This document shows positions 17,204 to 21,721 of a stretch of 21,721 bases of DNA, one piece after another (the first letter of the stretch is position 1; every line of letters begins with the position of its first letter). Below the pieces are notes generated by a model. The model ran no database searches and was not told the DNA's origin. It saw only the letters and a program-made list of their open reading frames with translations. Made by a program: the position numbers and the translations under genes. Source of the DNA: a virus; IMG/VR virus record IMGVR_UViG_3300030090_000779, positions 1-21,721 of that record; one strand, written 5' to 3'.

Positions 17204-19882
17204 ATGACATTAACAAAAATACAAGCAGACCAGACTGCTTTTACACCGTCTGGTACGGGTGCAACAGTTAGGACCATAGATAGTAAGTTAGAAGATGTAG
17301 TATCAGTTAAGGATTTTGGTGTTACTGGTGATGGAACTACTAACGATACAGTTAAAATACAGGCAGCTTTTGATGGTACACCTGATGGCAGTACTTTAGT
17401 TTTTCCTAAAGGTAGTTATTTAATTACTTCTCAAATATTAGTTACAAATAAAAATATTCATATCCGTGCTTATGGAGCAATATTTTTAATAAATGCAGAT
17501 ATTGATGCGTTTAGGTTTAATAACTACTCAGATGCCGAGTCCGTATTATTAAGTTCTAATTATACAAAAGGTGGTTTATCTATACCTGTCAATGCTTTAT
17601 CTGCACCTTTAACACAAGGTACAATGTTTAAAGTAACTTCTAATTCTGCTGATATTTACAATAACGATGAGGGTAGCTCCAGTAATCAACACCGTACTGG
17701 TGAATGGGTTTCAGCTAAAAAAGATGGAACCAGTACTACAACAAATATTCCACTACATACACCTTTAAGATTTACCGAAGGTGTAGCTACAACCTCAGTC
17801 GCCGGTGAAGAACAAAAAGAAGATTCATATACTACATCTAACAAAGCAAGAGTAACTATTCCAAAAGTAAGAACTGTTACTTGGCATGGTGGAGAAATAA
17901 AATACGAAGAAGGACATGATGCTGATGGCTGGACTGGAGACGCTATCACTCTTCATGCCTTTACAGGAGCAGTTCTTAACAATATAAAAGTTAGTCGTGG
18001 TTATGCTAAAGCTCTTACTTTTAATGGGTGCGTAAACTGTACTGTTGAAAATTCCTATTTTGAAAATTTAACTAACAATACTAGTCAATCTCAATTTGGC
18101 TATGGCGTTGACGATACAGGAAGTATTGGAACTCACATAACAAATTGCAAATTTAACAATACTCGTCACGGTCAAACTACAACAGGACAATCATTTTCGA
18201 GTGTTCAAAACACAACTCCTACATCCAATGAACTTAAAAATTTGTTGATGAGTGGTAGAACACAAGCTGGTTTAGTAAGTAACTGTGTTGGTACAGGTGC
18301 TATTGAATCAGTTTATAGTACACACCAAGACGCACATGATTATGTATTTGCTGATTGTTTAGCAGAAAGTGGAGAATTAGGATTTTCATTTAGAGGTACG
18401 AATATAACTGCACAAGGTTGTAAGTCTATTAATTGTGCTAGAGGATTCAAGTTTTTTACAATGGTTGATAATTCCGAACCAGACGATGATGTTTATACTG
18501 CTGGTAAACCAGAAGGATTTACTACAGGTCAAATGAAAAATTGCATCTCAAGAGGTGCTGGTTTTGATGGAGTTCCTGTATCTGCTATAGATTGTGCTGA
18601 AGTATTAATAGAAAATTGCATAATAGAACACGCACGAAATACTCTTATAATGGCTGACGGCAGTTTCGTAAAACTTGGTGGTAACAATATTCTTATAGCA
18701 TCTAAATTAGAAGATACAAATGTTTTTACTGAAAGTGATAATGAAGGTATCTTTGATATTAATCCAGTTGATTCATTAATAAAAACGGCTGTTATAGCAA
18801 CTTCAGATGTAAATACTTCAACAAATGTAATTACTGAAACTGCACATGGTTTTAATAATGGAGATAAAGTTAGATACAGCACAGGAGATGATACTCAAAC
18901 TCCTAAAGCAGCTATTGGTGGTTTAACTGATAAAGGTACATTTTTTATAAGAGATAAAACTACTGATACTTTTAAATTAGCCTTAACAAAAGGTGGCTCT
19001 GCTATAAGTTTTACAAGTACAGGTAATAATGATCAGTATATAACTTACATATTACCAGAGGTAGAAATCCTAGATGGTGCTACTGTACAAGTAAATGCAA
19101 GCGAAATGATAGCCGCAGGTAGTAATGATTTCCGTCTAGTTAGTGGTACTGATGGCAGATATTTTACAGTTAATGGAATAATAAGAGCGACTTTTTCTAC
19201 ATCGTACGATCAAGTAATACCAACTACTTTAAATACAAAAGGAGACGGTACAATTTATTGGAATGTTATCGGTGCAGCAGATGATTCTATACAGAATAAT
19301 TTATTGGGAAGGTTTATAAAAGCTGAATCATTAGATGGAACAGTTGTACATGATTGGGTAACACCTAATTTAAAAGCAGTCTCTAGAAGAGAAAATGATG
19401 CTTATACTCTAACAACATCACTGAGTACACAGTTTTTTCCAGACGGACTAGGTGCTGGAAAATTTTTAAAATCTACTGTAACTGGAAAAAGTCATAGGTT
19501 TAGATACAGTATAAATTGGTTAAAAACAAATACTAATGATACAGTAGAGATGAGAATAAGATGTAGAGATGATGCTGGTGGTGACAAAGATATTGCAACA
19601 TCTTTAATAATACCAGCAGCCGGTACTGCAGCTAAAATGATTATCGATTGTTTTGTATATAACAATAGTGGTACTGATACACAAGATTGGACTGTAACTT
19701 TTCTACCTGATGGAGGTGCAGTTGATGTAAGAAGAGCAACTACAACCGTTAATTTTGCTACTAATAGTAATGCAACAAAACCTATAAAAATTGCTGCAAA
19801 ATGTGCAAGTTCAACAGGAGACATCTTAACAATGGTAGATCACGATGTTTATTGTGATTTACTAAGTGTTGGTGCTGATTAA
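17204..19882 (+). CDS. Tail fibre 3: beta-helix tailspike lacking an N-terminal anchor
   Basis: This 892-aa protein starts 3 bases after fibre 2. It reaches the shared hinge by residue 11, and the beta-helix motif (DFGVTGDGTTNDTVKIQAAF) by residue 37. There is no gp17-type or other N-terminal attachment domain. Beta-helix rungs run to about residue 520 (NNIKVSRGYAKALTFNGCVN). A module related to the one in fibre 1 follows at about 530-618, and then a separate C-terminal beta domain (RRENDAYTLTTSLSTQFFPD onward) with no match to fibres 1 or 2. It must attach by the hinge or by another protein, perhaps fibre 2. A truncated gene is possible, but the reading frame is intact and tightly spaced. 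No catalytic residues are assigned. Confidence 0.86.
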   Translation: MTLTKIQADQTAFTPSGTGATVRTIDSKLEDVVSVKDFGVTGDGTTNDTVKIQAAFDGTPDGSTLVFPKGSYLITSQILVTNKNIHIRAYGAIFLINADIDAFRFNNYSDAESVLLSSNYTKGGLSIPVNALSAPLTQGTMFKVTSNSADIYNNDEGSSSNQHRTGEWVSAKKDGTSTTTNIPLHTPLRFTEGVATTSVAGEEQKEDSYTTSNKARVTIPKVRTVTWHGGEIKYEEGHDADGWTGDAITLHAFTGAVLNNIKVSRGYAKALTFNGCVNCTVENSYFENLTNNTSQSQFGYGVDDTGSIGTHITNCKFNNTRHGQTTTGQSFSSVQNTTPTSNELKNLLMSGRTQAGLVSNCVGTGAIESVYSTHQDAHDYVFADCLAESGELGFSFRGTNITAQGCKSINCARGFKFFTMVDNSEPDDDVYTAGKPEGFTTGQMKNCISRGAGFDGVPVSAIDCAEVLIENCIIEHARNTLIMADGSFVKLGGNNILIASKLEDTNVFTESDNEGIFDINPVDSLIKTAVIATSDVNTSTNVITETAHGFNNGDKVRYSTGDDTQTPKAAIGGLTDKGTFFIRDKTTDTFKLALTKGGSAISFTSTGNNDQYITYILPEVEILDGATVQVNASEMIAAGSNDFRLVSGTDGRYFTVNGIIRATFSTSYDQVIPTTLNTKGDGTIYWNVIGAADDSIQNNLLGRFIKAESLDGTVVHDWVTPNLKAVSRRENDAYTLTTSLSTQFFPDGLGAGKFLKSTVTGKSHRFRYSINWLKTNTNDTVEMRIRCRDDAGGDKDIATSLIIPAAGTAAKMIIDCFVYNNSGTDTQDWTVTFLPDGGAVDVRRATTTVNFATNSNATKPIKIAAKCASSTGDILTMVDHDVYCDLLSVGAD
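17234..17335 (+). repeat. Fibre hinge repeat, copy 3
   Basis: Residues 11-44 of fibre 3 read TAFTPSGTGATVRTIDSKLE, then DVVSVKDFGVTGDG. Same length as the other two copies; it stands almost at the start codon. Confidence 0.85.
18792..19058 (+). repeat. Inserted beta module in fibre 3 (HGFxNG type), copy 2
   Basis: Residues about 530-618 of fibre 3 share the pattern of the fibre 1 insert: an alcohol-rich start, an HGF-N-NGD turn, a YVV/FFIR strand, TDTFKLA, then a Gly-rich turn before the strand that returns to the fibre. Only the pattern is shared; identity is modest. Confidence 0.65.
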
Positions 19883-19884
19883 TA

Positions 19885-20292
19885 ATGACTGGCGAAGCAA
19901 TCCATCTACCCACCCTAGCTTTACCACCCGCCCAAGAGTATCCAACTCCAGCATTAGATCTACCTACAGCAGACATTCCATCCTACAAACCTTTAGTTGT
20001 ACCTCCTAGTGATTTACGTAAACCTAAAGAAACTAAATCTAAAACAAAAGAAACAACTGAACAACCACCTATACCTAAGTTTGAAGTACCTTACTTTGGG
20101 TTTAAAGTAGATCTTCCTACAGGTGAAGTTGTAATGGCTGCAACCTATGCAGCAGTAACAGCAGTTGCAGTAACAACTTTTGCACAGCCTTTTTTTAATA
20201 CAATTAAGAAAAAACTACAAAAGACAATACAAGGAAAAGTAGATAAATGGAAGCAAAACCGACAGAAAAGAAAAACATCCTCACAAAAATAA
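19885..20292 (+). CDS. Pro-rich single-pass membrane protein, function unknown
   Basis: This 135-aa protein has a Pro-rich N-terminal half (LPTLALPPAQEYPTPALDLP), a Lys/Thr-rich linker, and one hydrophobic segment near residues 81-102 (VVMAATYAAVTAVAVTTFAQ). A strongly basic amphipathic tail follows (NTIKKKLQKTIQGKVDKWKQ). I recall similar proteins beside cyanophage tail-fibre genes but know no established role. It could be a minor virion protein or take part in lysis, as it directly precedes a holin candidate. Its end overlaps the next gene by 46 bases in another frame. Confidence 0.78.
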   Translation: MTGEAIHLPTLALPPAQEYPTPALDLPTADIPSYKPLVVPPSDLRKPKETKSKTKETTEQPPIPKFEVPYFGFKVDLPTGEVVMAATYAAVTAVAVTTFAQPFFNTIKKKLQKTIQGKVDKWKQNRQKRKTSSQK

Positions 20293-20534
20293 AAGAGAAT
20301 GTAGATGATCATGACGAACAGATGCAAATACTAGGTGCCATGGTGCGGCTTGGTGTAGTCATTTGGTCTGGTTTTATTATTACTCTTAATTATGTTGAGC
20401 TACCTATGGTCCGAAAACCTCTAGGAGCATCATCGGACATCACGTTCGTAGCTTCAATCTTTACTGGAGCACTTGCCACTTTTGGGCTGTCTACAGGTAA
20501 TAAAAAATCTAAAGAAGATAAACCAAAACAATGA
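20247..20534 (+). CDS. Putative holin with two membrane segments
   Basis: This 95-aa protein has a charged N-terminus, two hydrophobic segments near residues 30-50 (AMVRLGVVIWSGFIITLNYV) and 64-82 (DITFVASIFTGALATFGLST), and a short basic tail (NKKSKEDKPKQ). This is the layout of class II-like holins, and in T7 the holin gp17.5 also follows the fibre gene. The ATG at 20247 gives a plausible soluble N-terminus and puts the start inside the preceding gene. No endolysin is next to it. Holin is a structural guess; a virion membrane protein is the main alternative. Confidence 0.62.
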   Translation: MEAKPTEKKNILTKIKENVDDHDEQMQILGAMVRLGVVIWSGFIITLNYVELPMVRKPLGASSDITFVASIFTGALATFGLSTGNKKSKEDKPKQ

Positions 20535-20887
20535 ATAAATGGATAATACTCTTAGCCCTGTTGTCACCCGCAGTAGCGAGAGCAAACACAGTTACTCCCC
20601 AGTTTACACAGGGCAGTATGAACTCAACGACAACAACCACCTCAGTGATTCAAGAAGTCAAAACGACTCAGGTATTTGGAGCAGAAGTAAACAGCTGGTC
20701 AGGTTCAAATGTAACTCCTTCTGGAGACATTGCAGACGCAGCTACAACCTTTTCTGTAACAGATGCAGCAGCAGACTGGACACTAGAAACAACATCAAGA
20801 GCAGCAGGCTTAGTAGAACAAATAGATGCAACAACAGATTGGACTATAAATACTACTGTTACCTCGCTGTCTGTCTTTTCTCAGTAA
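20531..20887 (+). CDS. Secreted Thr/Ser-rich protein 1, function unknown
   Basis: This 118-aa protein starts in an ATGA overlap with the holin stop (20531-20534). It has a clear signal peptide, MNKWIILLALLSPAVARA, with likely cleavage after ARA. The mature part is rich in Thr, Ser and Ala, free of Cys, and ends SLSVFSQ. I recall similar small secreted proteins, followed by a relative of the next gene, in several cyanophages, but not a function. It would act in the periplasm or at the outer membrane; a lysis or superinfection role is possible. There is no lipobox, so it is not a typical Rz1-type spanin. Confidence 0.72.
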   Translation: MNKWIILLALLSPAVARANTVTPQFTQGSMNSTTTTTSVIQEVKTTQVFGAEVNSWSGSNVTPSGDIADAATTFSVTDAAADWTLETTSRAAGLVEQIDATTDWTINTTVTSLSVFSQ

Positions 20888-21408
20888 CACCTATTTTAGC
20901 AAGCGAACCAGAAGTTAACAATACATCTAACCCCGTAGCAGCGGCTACAGGTAACGTCACAAATCAGGCTGTACAGTTCCAAAATAATGGTGCAGCCTCT
21001 CGGCAGCAATATGCTCCGGGAGTAGCTTGTAATGGCAGCACGATGACGTTTTCGCCATTTTACATGGGCAACCATACCAACCCATACTCTGAAAAAGAAG
21101 ATATGGAAGGGTTACACCCATCTAGTTATCAACTAAATGAGAACTGGGGGTTTCAAGTTAACTTTATGGTTCCACTTGATAAGAGCGGACATAAACTTTG
21201 CAAAGAAATAGCAAAGAGACAAGAAGAAAAACTCAGGCTCGACTATGAGCTTGTTCGTGCATTGAAATGTGCAGAACTACAGTCAAAGGGTTTTACCCTG
21301 AGACCGGGAAGCCGTGTTGAACACATGTGTCACGACATCGTTCCCATTCAATCCTTATTACCACCCAGTCCTAAACCCGAAAAAAAGGGCTGGCCTTTTA
21401 AAAAATGA
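20839..21408 (+). CDS. Secreted Cys-containing protein 2, function unknown; TTG start proposed
   Basis: The frame is open from 20539, but its upstream part is Arg/Ser/Asn/Cys-rich nonsense that shadows the previous gene. A TTG at 20839 gives 189 aa starting MDYKYYCYLAVCLFSVTPIL, a good signal peptide with cleavage near LAS. The mature part has the conserved-looking segments ATGNVTNQAVQFQNNGAASR and CNGSTMTFSPFYMGN. It also has a charged helix with Cys at both ends (KLCKEIAKRQEEKLRLDYEL, then VRALKCAEL) and a further Cys in EHMCHDI: four mature Cys, so disulfides are likely in the periplasm. The start lies 49 bases inside the previous gene. The start codon is an inference; the reading frame is firm. 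Confidence 0.72.
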   Translation: MDYKYYCYLAVCLFSVTPILASEPEVNNTSNPVAAATGNVTNQAVQFQNNGAASRQQYAPGVACNGSTMTFSPFYMGNHTNPYSEKEDMEGLHPSSYQLNENWGFQVNFMVPLDKSGHKLCKEIAKRQEEKLRLDYELVRALKCAELQSKGFTLRPGSRVEHMCHDIVPIQSLLPPSPKPEKKGWPFKK

Positions 21409-21539
21409 GCACACTATCAAATCAAATAGCAGCACAAGTTGAAGCTATTAAAAAACCAAAGAAAAAAACAAAATCAAAGCGTGACGAAACCGGACGTTTT
21501 GTAAAAGATGAAGCAGACCTAGACACACCATCATTATGA
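21405..21539 (+). CDS. Small basic protein, 44 aa, unknown
   Basis: The ORF overlaps the previous stop as ATGA (21405-21408) and the next start in the same way. The product, MSTLSNQIAAQVEAIKKPKK then KTKSKRDETGRFVKDEADLD, is Lys-rich with a GRFVKDE motif seen in assorted small phage proteins. No membrane segment. The two flanking ATGA junctions are the best evidence that it is translated. Confidence 0.6.
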   Translation: MSTLSNQIAAQVEAIKKPKKKTKSKRDETGRFVKDEADLDTPSL

Positions 21540-21694
21540 TCGCACTAATTAAACCAATACTGTTCAAGTTTTTGGGCAGCAAGTCAGTAAAAGAGCTTGT
21601 AGTCAAACTACTAGAAGCATACAGTAAGACTACTGACAACACAGTAGACGACAAGCTTACAGCTCTTGTCAAGAAAAACTTATTACCAGAATAA
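21536..21694 (+). CDS. Small protein with TDNxxDD motif, 52 aa, unknown
   Basis: It starts in an ATGA overlap with the preceding ORF. The product is an amphipathic helix-rich peptide (MIALIKPILFKFLGSKSVKE then LVVKLLEAYSKTTDNTVDDK) ending LTALVKKNLLPE. I recall small phage proteins with a TDN-x-x-DD motif near holin genes, often of unknown role. The N-terminal hydrophobic stretch is short for a membrane span. It may belong to the lysis group or to DNA packaging. Confidence 0.62.
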   Translation: MIALIKPILFKFLGSKSVKELVVKLLEAYSKTTDNTVDDKLTALVKKNLLPE

Positions 21695-21695
21695 T

Positions 21696-21721
21696 ATGGA
21701 GAATCCAAGGGTTATACCCAA
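21696..21721 (+). CDS. Start of the next gene (partial), possibly large terminase
   Basis: An ATG one base after the previous stop opens a frame reading MENPRVIP up to the window edge. Only eight residues are visible. In T7 order the large terminase subunit follows the fibre, holin and small packaging genes, so that is the positional guess; the sequence itself cannot confirm it. Confidence 0.4.

Noticed and set aside
20539-20838. Upstream part of the 289-codon open frame ending at 21408
   Set aside because: It overlaps the signal-peptide gene out of frame, and its Arg/Ser/Asn/Cys-rich translation is typical of a shadow frame; the signal peptide downstream marks the real N-terminus.
21380-21406. 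AAAAGG/CCTTTT inverted repeat near the end of the secreted protein gene
   Set aside because: The stem has only two G-C pairs and lies in coding sequence at a tight gene junction; not credible as a terminator.
1-21721. tRNA genes, CRISPR arrays, insertion sequences, integrase or attachment sites
   Set aside because: Looked for and not seen: no cloverleaf with a TTCGA loop, no regularly spaced repeats, no transposase or integrase motifs, and no intergenic space above 50 bases between confident genes.

Overview
The window reads as the late structural and tail-fibre part of a T7-like podovirus genome, most likely a marine cyanophage of the P-SSP7 type infecting Prochlorococcus or Synechococcus. 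All genes lie on the + strand, packed end to end. The order is that of T7 genes 10 to 17: major capsid, tail tube gp11, nozzle gp12, gp13-like protein, core proteins gp14, gp15 and gp16, then a gp17-type fibre. The assignment to a cyanophage rests on the look of the capsid N-terminus, the scarcity of Shine-Dalgarno sites, and a pair of secreted proteins that I recall as common in cyanophages. No host marker gene is present, so the host is an inference.

Layout. Positions 1-119 are the edge of an upstream gene or leader. The capsid gene (120-1301) is followed by a perfect intrinsic terminator (1316-1339), the counterpart of T7 T-phi, four bases before gp11. Positions 1344-11994 carry gp11 to gp16, with junctions that overlap or lie within a few bases. 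Positions 11994-19882 are an unusually large host-recognition block: a gp17-anchored beta-helix fibre, a 74-aa protein, a 143-aa protein that duplicates the fibre's C-terminal tip, and two further beta-helix fibres. All three long fibres share a 34-residue hinge. Positions 19885-21694 hold small accessory or lysis-type genes: a single-pass membrane protein, a two-TM holin candidate, two overlapping genes for secreted proteins, and two very small ORFs. A new gene begins at 21696 and runs off the edge; by T7 order it could be the large terminase.

How the parts fit. The capsid, tail tube and nozzle build the particle. gp14 to gp16 form the internal core that is ejected to make the DNA channel. 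The fibres bind the cell surface, and the last block probably serves lysis or other envelope functions.

The most striking signal cuts across genes. I found no CCWGG site (CCAGG or CCTGG) anywhere, although CCCGG/CCGGG occurs about 20 times, and every Pro-Gly pair I located is written CCC-GG or CCG-GG. GCGC and CGCG also appear to be absent. This suggests selection by EcoRII/Dcm-like and HhaI-like restriction. Other points of note are the duplicated fibre tip, the modular fibre trio whose third member has no anchor, and a signal peptide encoded inside the end of another secretory gene.
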